Source of the DNA: Tetradesmus obliquus
Taxonomy: Eukaryota; Chlorophyta; Chlorophyceae; Sphaeropleales; Scenedesmaceae
Direction: 5' to 3'
Length of the DNA: 64,000 nucleotides
Assembly: GCA_030272155.1 (NCBI GenBank)
Contig: CP126196.1
Location: 3,782,001 to 3,846,000, forward strand
In this document: in pieces, positions 33,862-44,661 of the stretch
Layout of the letters: each line of letters opens with the position of its first letter
Numbering within the stretch: the first letter of the stretch is position 1
Position numbers and translations under genes: made by a program
Notes under the pieces: generated by a model
Told to the model about the DNA's origin: nothing
The model's input: only the letters and a program-made list of their open reading frames with translations
Database searches by the model: none

Positions 33862-35392
33862 GAACAAGGCGCGTGCCATAGCCGCGCTGCGTTCCCACCT
33901 GGTCCGCTGGCAGTGACGTGTCCATAAAAGGGTTTATGCTGTTGGCGCTGAACCCTGCCAGGGCGTCATACGTGGCACGCCTTTCAGGGTCCATAAGGTC
34001 TGCAGCAACAGCCAGCAACAGCCAGAAACAGCCAGCAGCAGCAGCCGCAAGCGATCAATTTTGGTTCAACAACCTGCTGCCAGGGCTGCGCTCGCCTCTC
34101 AGGGTCCATCAGGGTCTGCAGCAACAGCCAGCAACAGCCAGAAACAGCCAGCAGCAGCAGCAACCGCAAGCGATCAAGTTTGGTTGAACAACCTGCTGCC
34201 AGGGCTTCATACGTGGCTCGCCTCTCAGGGTCCATCAGGGTCTGCAGCGAAAGCCGGCAGCAGCGGCAAGCAGCAGCAGCAGCAGCAAGCAAGCGCTATT
34301 GTTCCAACTATCTGCTGTAGCAGGCTGTTGCAATGAACTTGTGGTGGCACACCACTGCAACAACGGCTGCTCTCACATGCTGCTGCATTGCTGCCAGGTG
34401 GAAACCCTACTGCCCTTGCTATGCCATGCAGCTGAGATGGCTTGCAGCGACCTTGCAGGACACGGCTTGCAGGAAACGGCTTGAAACACGGCCCGCCACT
34501 GCGGACACGCCAGTGATGCACCTGGTGTGCACGTACATTGAGTAGCTCAGATCACTGCTTGGCAGCTACTGTTCTGCTTGGGTGGTTCGTTGCTGGCCTG
34601 CAGGAGCTGCCAGCTGCAGGCAAAAGACAACCTGTCCTTGTCACCCTATTGCGGAGTTTGTTTGGCTGCGCACCTCGTAGATTTCATTGAGCAGGATGCA
34701 GAACTCTGTGCTCTCGTCATCGCCTGACAGGTCGGGGTGGAAGTCCTTCATCTGTTGGGGAGTATGCATAAGAATGCTTGTTACATCAGGCGTCAAGCCA
34801 ACACATTTGCTTTCATCTGTGTGTGTTGCATATGCGCGTCAAGGGAAGCAAACACAGAAGGGTGTATGTGTATGTACAGCACGCCATGTGCCGTGCCAAG
34901 ACTTGCAGCTTGCAATGGTGCAGGTGGCATGCAAGGCAGCTGTCGGATGAGCGCATGCAAAATAAGCAAACAGTGTTGGTTGTGCAACAGCCAGCTGGCT
35001 AGTGCTAGCATCACGTGCTGTAGCAGATACAACAGACAATATACATCAGGAAGGCAACACACCATGGTCTTGTAAGCTCGCTTGATGTCCTTAGGCGATG
35101 ACAGAGGGCCGACTCCCAGGATTTCATAGAAGTTGTCTGCCTGGTACTCCTCTAGCTCAATGTCTGTAGCAGCTGCACGCGCTGCTACGCCTCTATTTGG
35201 CCCCCGTGCGAATACTGACGAGCTGCATGATGGCGCTTGCTGCCTGCTAGCGACGCCTGCGCTGTTCAGCAGTTGCTGCTGTCTGGCGGGGTGCCACCTG
35301 GCAGGCATGCCACTGCTGACGTGGTGGTGTGTGAATGAATTGGATTTGAACATGCGACTGCAGGACATAGTGTGCACACAGGGGCTCAGCAT
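31375..35392 (-). CDS. chloroplast DnaJ-like protein with ferredoxin domain (CDJ3-5 / DJC76-type)
   Basis: This is a plastid J-domain co-chaperone with an iron-sulfur domain, expected to guide stromal HSP70, possibly in a redox-dependent way (known for the Chlamydomonas CDJ3-5 group). Exons (minus): 35392-35063, 34751-34674, 34241-34193, 33954-33899, 33620-33582, 33165-33031, 32676-32569 and 31803-31375; 1224 nt, 407 aa. The first 75 residues are a Ser/Arg/Ala-rich transit peptide. The J domain begins NFYEILGVGPLSSPKDIKRA, has the HPD triad in DFHPDLSG (115-117) and continues to LMDPERRATY. The ferredoxin domain has CIGCRNCTNVCP (Cys 179, 182, 185, 189) and CPVSCIHW (222, 226). The Ala/Ser/Gly-rich C-terminus ends TSSQD. 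The J-domain exon needs an upstream duplicate because the copy at 33999 has lost one base after its acceptor. The gene lies head-to-head with the MORN gene. Confidence 0.92.
31895..31945 (-). repeat. upstream copy of DnaJ-ferredoxin last-exon start
   Basis: Encodes EASIAWEKRQAAM, identical to the start of the exon at 31803, but without a clean CAG acceptor (AAGCAG is present). Confidence 0.88.
32361..32419 (-). repeat. downstream copy of DnaJ-ferredoxin exon 7 end
   Basis: Matches the exon end at 32569 (SLMSGGGGGRDVFN, then GTGAGT). The copy carries a TAA in place of the Phe codon and a GTAAGA donor. Confidence 0.88.
32720..32829 (-). repeat. upstream copy of DnaJ-ferredoxin exon 7 start, flanked by a (CAG)16 tract
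   Basis: At 32720-32775 the exon start (VTASQLSLLEASMARM) is copied as VSASQLPLLEASMALM with its CAG acceptor. The triplet tract at 32781-32829 (CTG in the gene's sense) runs up to this copied acceptor. Confidence 0.9.
33243..33292 (-). repeat. upstream copy of DnaJ-ferredoxin iron-sulfur exon start
   Basis: CTGCAG followed by bases for CTSVWPQI resembles the exon at 33165 (CTNVCPSS). The second cysteine of the motif is changed to Trp in the copy. Confidence 0.75.
33818..33861. repeat. (CTG)14 microsatellite in an intron of the DnaJ-ferredoxin gene
   Basis: An uninterrupted triplet run about 40 bases beyond the donor at 33899. Here the gene's sense strand reads CAG, the opposite of most acceptor-associated tracts. 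Confidence 0.93.
33955..34241 (-). repeat. three-copy array of the J-domain LMDPERR exon
   Basis: Copies with a CTGCAG acceptor begin at 34241, about 34119 and 33999. The first two read ACCCTGATGG (TLMDPERR in frame). The third, which is continuous with the downstream coding sequence, reads ACCTTATGG and is one base short. The middle copy has lost the TYEALA part. Confidence 0.9.
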
Positions 35393-35849
35393 TTTCGGCT
35401 GTCGACACGCAAACCTCTCACTCGCAGGACAGCTTCTCTTGGTGAAAAATACACTGCAGATACTCGATCAAGCATTGTTGAGTTGTTTGTACCATCCCAG
35501 GACCACTGCCATGCGAAGTGGACAAGTGACACCAGGGCTTTGATCTCGCCGTTTGAACTGAACAACAGAACTCAGCTTAAACATCTAATTGTTGTACAAC
35601 AATCTGAGTATGACAACTCTTTGCTGTTTGTTGCCCCTATGCGCACCGCACCGGGTGATCGAACCCCTCGAGTGCACATGCTTTTATGGCCCGTCGCTCC
35701 CCTGTCTGCTTCGCTGAAACCTCACACCAAACATAGTCCGAGCTTATAAAGATATCATTTTGAGCTGCTGAGTAGCGTTCGCCTGCGTCACATCATTGTT
35801 CAACCACAGCAGCAGCACCACAGCCCACACCACCACTGGCGTGGCAAGC
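35393..35849. promoter_or_regulatory. 457-base bidirectional promoter region
   Basis: The DnaJ-ferredoxin start (minus, 35392) and the MORN-filamin start (plus, 35850) are only 457 bases apart and diverge, so both promoters and 5' leaders must share this interval. The segment is AT-richer than its surroundings and lacks triplet tracts except just before 35850. Confidence 0.6.
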
Positions 35850-36233
35850 ATGGCACCTGCAATGGCAGACATGCAGGCCTACCTGCAAATGTTGAGGCAA
35901 AAAGTGGCACTGGAGGAGGCAGCGCTGTCTGCTGACGCTGGCAGCAGCAGTAGCAATGCGCTGTCAGAGTAAGCTTGCACACTGCAGAATGTACCTGTGC
36001 TTGCAGCCTGCTGGCAAATTGCATGCCCATGAACCATCAAGTCATTGGAAACGCACCCAATAATTCGATTGCATTGCCAGGACCTGTCCTGCCCTTGCCT
36101 GCCTGCGCCCACGCCAGAATTTCTCTTGGTCAAATCCAGGCTACCCCAACTAATTCCTTCCCTCTGCACTGCCTGCACCCTTCCATATCTTCCTCCCCCT
36201 GCTTACCTGTCATGCTTTTGCTTGCATGCAGCC

Positions 36234-36300
<67 letters not shown>

Positions 36301-37115
36301 GATGGTGCTGCAGGAGCGGACTGTTGAGTACACCAATGGAGACACTTACACAGTGAGTGGTGGCACACATGTATGGTTGCTCAGCTCCTGCTGTTGATGC
36401 AGTGGACTAAAATTGATGCACTTGCCCGTGCAACTCGTGTGCTACCTGTCTATTGGGTTCTTGACAGCGTGATCTGCGGTCAAAAGTCAGTTCTCCTGAC
36501 ACTGCTGCTGCTGCTGCTGCTGCTGCCGCCAGGGCTCCATGCTGGGTGACCTGAGGCATGGCCGGGGCAGCCACACCACCTCCACAGGTGACAGCTACAC
36601 AGGCAGCTGGAGGTGAGCCCTGCTGTTGTCAGCTGTTGCAGCGACACATCAACATCTGCAGCATATACAGCTTATAATTCACGCTACAAGCCTGCAGACC
36701 AAAGGCAGCTGCAATGATTGATCAGACGCCATGCTGTGTTACCTGGAGGGCTTTCCTCTGGCACCCTTGCTTGCCATCGTATGCAGGGCGTGAGTGCTGC
36801 GCAGTTCTGCGTGGCTGACGCATTTGGCAGCAGCTGCTGTGAACCTAATGTTCGGATTGCAACTTCTGGCGATAAATCTCTGTGGGCTCTGGCTCAAATG
36901 TGTGCTGCAGCTATGACCGGCGCAGCGGCACTGGCAAGTTCACACTGGGCCGCAAAACCAACACACATGATTGCTGTGCACCTAACTCACATTGGTGTGT
37001 GCTGGCGGTTGTGTGTGCTGCAGCTACGACCGGCGCAGCGGCACTGGCAAGTTCACGTTGGCTGATGGCACCTGCTACGAAGGCCACTGGGAGGATGACA
37101 AGGCCTCCGGGTGAG

Positions 37116-37154
<39 letters not shown>

Positions 37155-38511
37155 GGCGGCGGCGGCGGCGGCTGCTGCTGCTGCTGCTGCGGCGGCGGCT
37201 GCTGCTCCTGCCTGTTGTAGGTCAAACTGCTGGTCTGCTTTTGCTGCCATGCTGCTCGACTTCACTGCTACCAACGACCATTTACTCAGGGGTCATTGAC
37301 AGCATGCATTCTGTTTGAAACCACCACAGCAACATGGAATCAGCATGCATCACTATGCACATTTTAAGCACTCATACCGTCATGCAACTGCTGCTGCCTG
37401 TGCTGTATCCTCTTCAGCACCGGCAAGAGCAGCTACTTTGATAGCAGCAGCTATGAGGGGGACAGGCTGACTAGCTGCAACTAGGTTGCTCTGCACTCAC
37501 TTGCCGTTTCCTGCTTGTTTCATTTCTGTTCCCTCTGCAGCACCGGCAAAAGCAGCTACCCTGATGGCAGCAGTTACGAGGGTGACTGGCAGGCGGATGA
37601 GCGCAGCGGCTGGGGCAGCCTGGCCACTGGTGATGGACAACACTATGAGGGGGAGTGGGCGCACAACCAGCCGCATGGTGAGCTGCTGTGTTTAGGGTTT
37701 GTTTCAGCTGCTTAGCTGGTTGCGAACTGCATTGAGATGGGGTCTGAAGGCAGCACTGCAAAGGGATTTGGGGCACACAACCAGGCGCAGCATGAGCTGC
37801 AGCTACTAGTGACATGGGTGGTGGGCGACACCAACTGCTGCTGGGATGAGCGCAGCGGCTGGGGCAGCCTGGCCACTGGCGATGGTCAACGCTATGAGGG
37901 GGAGTGGGCACACAACCAGCCGCATAGCAGCCTGGCCACTGGTGATGGGCAGCACTATGAGGGGGAGTGGGCGCACAACCAGCCACACGGTGAGCTGCGG
38001 TTTCAAACAACAGCATGAGCTGGAGAAGCATGGGTCGAACTGGAAGGGATTGCTGCTATGAAGCACAACGTGGAGAGGCTTGAACACTGCCAGACTCAGC
38101 ATGAGCTGCAGCTGGACAAGCAGGGCTTGAATTTGCAATAGGGGATGGTTTTGAGGCCCTTTGTGAGGAGACGGGAACACTGCCAGACGCAGCATGAGCT
38201 GCAGCTTGGAATTGTGGAACAAACTGCTGCTGGGAGGTGATTGGTGCTGTATGTGCAATGGTTGAGGTGTAGGTGGCGGCCTGTCCGCTGCTGCTGCTGC
38301 TGCTGCTGGCGGGGGCTGTCTCTTGCATCTGGAAAAGTCGCTGCTGCTGCTGCCGCCACTGCTGCTGCTGCCAGGTCAAGGCCGCTGGCTGTTTGCCGAT
38401 GGGCGCAGCTTTTACGAGGGCAGCTTTGCAGCAGGGCAGCGGGTGCAGGGCAGGCTGGTGCTGTTTGTGCCAGGCACGAAGCAGCCAGTGGAGACGTATG
38501 ACGGCAGGTGA

Positions 38512-38549
<38 letters not shown>

Positions 38550-40695
38550 CTTGTTACACCAGTCCCCTAGCGCGTACATTATACTTGTATGTGATGTCGG
38601 TGTGGTCTAGACACCAGAGCGCATGGTGCATTGGGGAGTGAGCAGTACTGGGAGTATGATTGAGGCGTTGAACCGCTCCGGCAACTGCTGACTCTCAACC
38701 ATTGTGTTTGCTTTTGCCATCAAGCCCGTTGACATCTACACTACCGCAATCCCGCCTCCACGCGCGCCATCATGACAAAACACATCATCTTTTCCTTTGC
38801 TGAAATGCGAGTGCTGATTCGTGTCTGCTACGTGCATGTTCGCTCCTGCAGCTTCAAAGGCACCCAGAAACATGGCCAGGGCGTCGGGGTTCTGGAAGGC
38901 GCCTGGGTTTACCGTGGCGCCTGGCGCAAGGGCGTCAGGTGGGGCAAGGGCAGCTGCAGCTATGCTTTTTTTGTTGGAGGTTGAACCCACTGGCTATCTC
39001 TGCTTGCAACGCAGTTCAAGTTGCTTGCTTTCTGGACGTACAATGCGAGCTTGATGCACTTGGGACACCTGTGTCCATCATCAGGCTGCTTGTTTGACTT
39101 GAACTCTTGCACACAAGTATAAGCCATCAGGCACAACAATATACATCCAAGGTGTGGGTTTTTAATGGGCTGCAGGTGGGGCAGCGGCAGCTGCAGCTAT
39201 GTGGATGGTTCAATTTATGAAGGGCAGTGGAAGGGCGATCAGCGCAGCGGCAGCGGCACACTGAAGCGGCCTGATGGCTACTGCTACACGGGAGAGTGGC
39301 TGGCTGACAGACAGCACGGCACAGGTGAGTGAGTGTGGTGTCACTGTCCCACTACTAGAGCATGGCTTTAGTGGAATGTTGACTGACTGCTGTTACGGGC
39401 GTACGACAGCATGCCAGCAAGGTATCACACTGTAGGATCTGAATGCACGTAGGTTATTCCTTTAGCCTTGCAGCGAGAACTGCATGTCGGCAACATCACG
39501 CTAGTCCATATGTACATGCTGCATGTGTGAACACTACTTACCTGTTCTGCATGTGTGTGTCGTGCTGCGCGCAGGCAGGGCCCGCTATGCCAACGGCGAC
39601 AAGTATGTGGGCCACTGGCAGCTCGGCAAGCGCCACGGCCAGGGCAAGTGGCTGGGTGGCAGCAGCAGCAGCAGCAGTGCTGCTGCCGCTGGTGGTTCTG
39701 GAGGAGCAGCAGCAGCAGTGGCAGCAGCAGGGCCAGAGCAGCGTGACAGCTACCTGGGTCAGTGGGTGGATGATGCCAGGGAGGGCCAGGGAGTGGCGGT
39801 GTTTGCTGATGGCGGCAGGTGGGTGCGGGTCTCGGCTTCATCAAAGTTGTTCAGCAGCGGCCGTGCTGCTGCTGTTTCCTCTTGGCAGTTTTCAGCCTGG
39901 GATGATGCGAAGGAGGGCCAGGGAGTGGCGGTGTTTGCTGGTGGTGGCAGGTGAGAGGGCTTTCATGTTTGACTGTACTCTCATGTCGGCTAGCAGATGA
40001 AGACGAGGACGACGGCTAGCAGACGGCGGCTAGGTGACAGCTGAATGATGGCTAGATGACGGCTAGATGACGGCTAGATGACGGCTAGATGACGGCTAGA
40101 TGACGCCTAGATGACAGCTAGCAGATGAAGGTGAGGTGCCTACCAGCCAAGATGTGAAGCATGTGGCAGTGTCTGCTGATGGTGGCAGGTAACGGCTGCG
40201 CACAGGAACGCAGGTGTATATGTGCTGCCGGCTGAACTAATGCGCATGCCAGCAGCGAGAGCTACCTGGGTCAGTGGGTGGATGATGCGAGGGAGGGCCA
40301 GGGAGTGGCGGTGTATGTGGAGTCTGGGCTGTTGTTGATGGTGGCAGGTGCGTGCGGATGTCGGCTATAGCATACATGTTCAGCAGCAGCTGCGCTGCTA
40401 CCCTCTCTCAGTAATGTTGAGCAGTGGCTGGGCTGTTGTTGCTGCTTTTCAATCACACATGCCTGGGATGATGCGAGGGAGGGCCAGGGAGTGGCGGTGT
40501 TTGCTGACGGCGGCAGGTGGGTCTGATCTAGAGCTTCAGATGCTGTATCATCATCATCATGATCTCCCTTGTTGTCAACTGCTGCTGCTGCCACACAGTG
40601 TGCTGCTGCTGCTGCCTACTAGCATATGCCTGCAAGGCAACGCCCGTTGACCTTCTGCAATAAATATTCCTGCTGCTGATATGTCATTATTCATT

Positions 40696-40726
<31 letters not shown>

Positions 40727-40801
40727 AGGTACCAGGACAGCTGGAAGGCAGGGCAGCGCCACGGCCAAGGCTTTATGGTGTTGCCTGGTGCTTGAAAGAA
40801 A

Positions 40802-40840
<39 letters not shown>

Positions 40841-43672
40841 AGGTACCAGGGCAGCTGGAAGGCAGGCCAGCGCAACGGGCAAGGCTTGATGGTGTTCCCT
40901 GATGGGGTGGTGTTCAGGGGCCTGTGGGAGGGTGATGCCTGGCTGCAGTCTGCTGCTGAGCCTGGGCTGTGCCGGCTCAAGGGGCCCGGGCTGTCCCGAG
41001 CAATAGCCGGACAGGCAGCAGAGTTTGTGCTCAAGGTGAGGGTAGTGATTGTGTGTAAACAGGGGTATCGATACATGCACATCATGGCGATAAGTACCGT
41101 TTGTAGTTTTCCAGGGGTGTGGTGGCGATGGTGGCGTTGGTTTGTGCTGCATGTTTCAGTGTTCAGTGGTCTGTGGCTGGCTGATGCCCTGCTGCAGTCT
41201 GCTGCTGAGCCCAAGCTGTGCCGGCTGAGGACACCCGGGCTGCCACGTGCAATAGCTGGATAGGCTGAAGAGTTGTGATCAATGTACTCTCACGTGGCTT
41301 GGGTGGAGTGGTGTGGGTGGGTGGGGCGCTAACCTCAACCCAGTTATGGCCTGTGATGTTCTATGCTGCAGCTGCCACAAGTATTCATCCATCATAAAAC
41401 ACCTATGTTGCATGTTACTACTTGCTTAACGCAGGCCAGGGATGAGCAGGACAACCCTAGGCTGAGTGGTGGCGACACATTTCAGGTGCTGCTGCTGCCT
41501 GCCAGGCCTGCAACACAAGCAGCTGTGCCTCTTGCAACACAGCAGCCAGCACTCCCCAGCAACGCCAGCAGCAGCAGCAGCAGCAGTGCTGCAGATAGCA
41601 GGGGTGGCTTTGTGCAGCAGAGACTCACCAGCAGCCTCCTGCAAGGCTTGAAGCAGCAGCAGCAGCAGGATGAAGCTGCTGGTGACGATGCAGCTACTAT
41701 GGAGATCGTCGGCGGGAAGAAAGCAGAGGCAGCAGCAGCAGCAGCAGCCTTTTCAAAAGCACATGCACGCCTGGCTTGTATCGAGGAGGAAGAAGAACAA
41801 CAAGCAGAAGAAAAAGCATCTGAAGAGGAAGAGGAGGTGTTTGAGTCAGCAGTGCCGCAGGTTGTGACGGCTGTAGCAGTTGGTGAAGTGCAGGACAATG
41901 GGGATGGCACATACTGCTGCAGCTACAGCCACACTGCGACAGGCGCATACGAGCTGCATGTGCTGACGGGTGAGAGGGTGGCGGGCCGAATGCACAGTCT
42001 TTGCAGAATGTAACAAGTCGCCTGCAGCATGCGGCATATAGCATGCAGCAAGTAGCATGTACCCTGTGTTGCACTGCACTGCACTGCACTACACCGCACC
42101 GCACGACACCTGATGTCTTAAGCAATGGGATTCACGTGACAGACCTACCAGATTTGATCCCTGTCAGGCAGCCATCATCCCAGCCATGCCGCTGAAACTC
42201 ATCCTCTGCTGCTGCCCTATGCTGCACGCGTTTTGAACTTACAGGGGAAGGAGAGCACGTGGCTGACTCGCCCTACCCCATCAGACTGCTGCCAGGCCCG
42301 CCATCAGCCCACCAACAAACCTCACCCCTTTGTTGTACTGCACTGCCCTACACTGCACGGCACCCGACATCGGCAGGAGTGGGAGAGCAGAATGCAGACA
42401 CACCACACACTCGGCAGACCGCAATCATCTCAGCCATGTCACCAACCTCACCTTATGCTGCCCCGCCTTACATTGCACAATGTTGATGTGTTGCAAGCAG
42501 GGGGGGGAGAGCACGTGGCTGACTCGCCCTACCCCATCAGGCTGCTGCCAGGCCCGCCATCAGCCCGCCACAGTACAGTCAGCGGCCCAGGCCGGCACAC
42601 CGCAACAGCTGGCGCACTCGCTGCATTCTATGTCACAGCCAGAGACGCCCATGGGAATTGCTACGACACAAACTGGAGCAGCAGCAGAAGTTTTGATGCT
42701 GATACTGCTGCTGCTGTGGATGTCTCAGATGGCAGCAGTGCAGGCTGTGAAGCTGCAGGAGGCAGCAGCAGGGTCAAGGACTGCCTCAGTGCAGAGCAGC
42801 TGCAGGAGCAGCTCCCTCTGCAGGTGAGTGGGAAGGCGCTCTGCGCGCATTACTTCCACTGTGGACAAATGCACGTGTTGGTACGCTCATGTTTGCCAAC
42901 GTGCCATCATACACCGCACTGCCCAAAAGGCTTTTGTGCAAGCATCTCTAGCTGAAATTATGTATGTGGGGCCTGCCAGGGCATGGGGCAGTCACCACGA
43001 CTGTCGCAGTATCCGCATGCCGGCCACATGGGTATCCCCAAATTGACACGCTGTTAAGACATATTTGCTTGTGCTTGTGGTTGCAGGCACAGCTGCTGGG
43101 CAGCAACACGCTACCTGCTGCAGCAGCGCAGGTGCTGCCGCTGCGTGGCGGCCGTTACCGCTGCAGCTACACGGCACCTGCTGCTGCTGGTCGGTACGTG
43201 CTGGAGGTGACGTCATGCGGCAGGCACCTGCAGGGCAGCCCCTTTGCAGTCAAGGTGGGTATGCTGAGTATGGGTTTTGGTGAATGCAAGTTTCGGGTCA
43301 CAGGGTGTAGTGATGTGGCTCCATGTTGGAGTTTTTATGTTCTGTGCTGAGCAGCACTTGATTTCCAGTGAAGGAGCCACAGCATGGCAATGCGTGCACA
43401 CTGTTATGGAGCTGGTAAGTATACTGGCTGCCTGTGTCGGGGGTATGTGCTGGATGTGACGTCATGCGGCAGGCACCTGCAGGGCAGCCCCTTTGCAGTC
43501 AAGGTGAGTGTGCTGCAATTGGGCTTTGAATGATTTTAAGTTCATGTTTAGGGTAGTGAAATATGAAGTTGCGTGGCGCCAAGTTATCCTATAACTGCTT
43601 TGTTTTCTGTGTATTATGCAACGCTTCATTTCCTCTGTGTGTATTGTGAGGGCCTGCTCTTACGTTGATGCC

Positions 43673-43710
<38 letters not shown>

Positions 43711-44618
43711 CTTTGATGCATGCACAGGTGACTGAACCCCAGAACGCCGCATTAGATGCAGCAGCAGCGACAGCAACACCCTCAAATAGCACCACCAGCA
43801 GCAGCAGCAGCGAGCAGCGCACCCAGCAGCAGCAGCAGCTTGACAAGTCACTCTGGTGGCGTGAGGTGGCGCGTGCAGCGTATGCTGCTGTGGATGGCAG
43901 CCTTGATGGCTTTGACGAGCGTGCGAACAATTCAGCAGCCGCTGCAGCGGGGCTGTCTGGTCCTGAGGCTGACATGATCAAGGTGGGCATTGTGTTTCCT
44001 ACGCTGACTTGGACCGTCACACCCTGGCAGGCGATGCATGCTGGCACCGCTGCAAATGTGTGTGACGTGTTTGTGCGGTGGCGCACGCAGCGTATGCTGC
44101 TGTTGTCGGCAGCCTTGCCGGCTTTGATGAGCGTATCAGCAGTTGCGACAATGATGACTCAGCAGGGCTGGGCGCTGCTCAGCAGGGCAGAGCTGTCTGG
44201 GCCTGAGGTTGGCATGGTCCAGGTGAGCGCCATGCTACTTTCAGCCCAGCCAGCAATGCACCCCTGCACGTATGCAACTGTGTGTGCCGGGCACATGATT
44301 GCAGGCAGCTGGAGTGTCGACTGTTTGCGAAGGCGCCTGCAGCCTGAGAGTGCTGCCCTATTGTGCGTTGTGTCTCATCTTATAATTTCAGGCTGCCTGC
44401 CTGCCTCCCTGCAATGCCAACACCATGCAGGCCGACCCCTCCCTGTAGTGCAGCGGCTGCGATGCTCCTGATTGTGTATGTGTATTGCCTGGTTATCTGG
44501 TTCTGATCTATATGCATTGTTCTGTTGTTGCTGCAGGCCGACCCCAGCCTGCCTGTGGTGACGCGTCTGGAGGACATGTGGCTGCTCAGCAAGCTGCAGC
44601 AGGAGCGCAAGGCGCGGC

Positions 44619-44661
<43 letters not shown>

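Noticed and set aside
38939-38984. Read-through of MORN exon 7 into KGSCSYAFFVGG
   Set aside because: It ends in a stop after a few codons, whereas splicing to 39176 continues the MORN array in frame.
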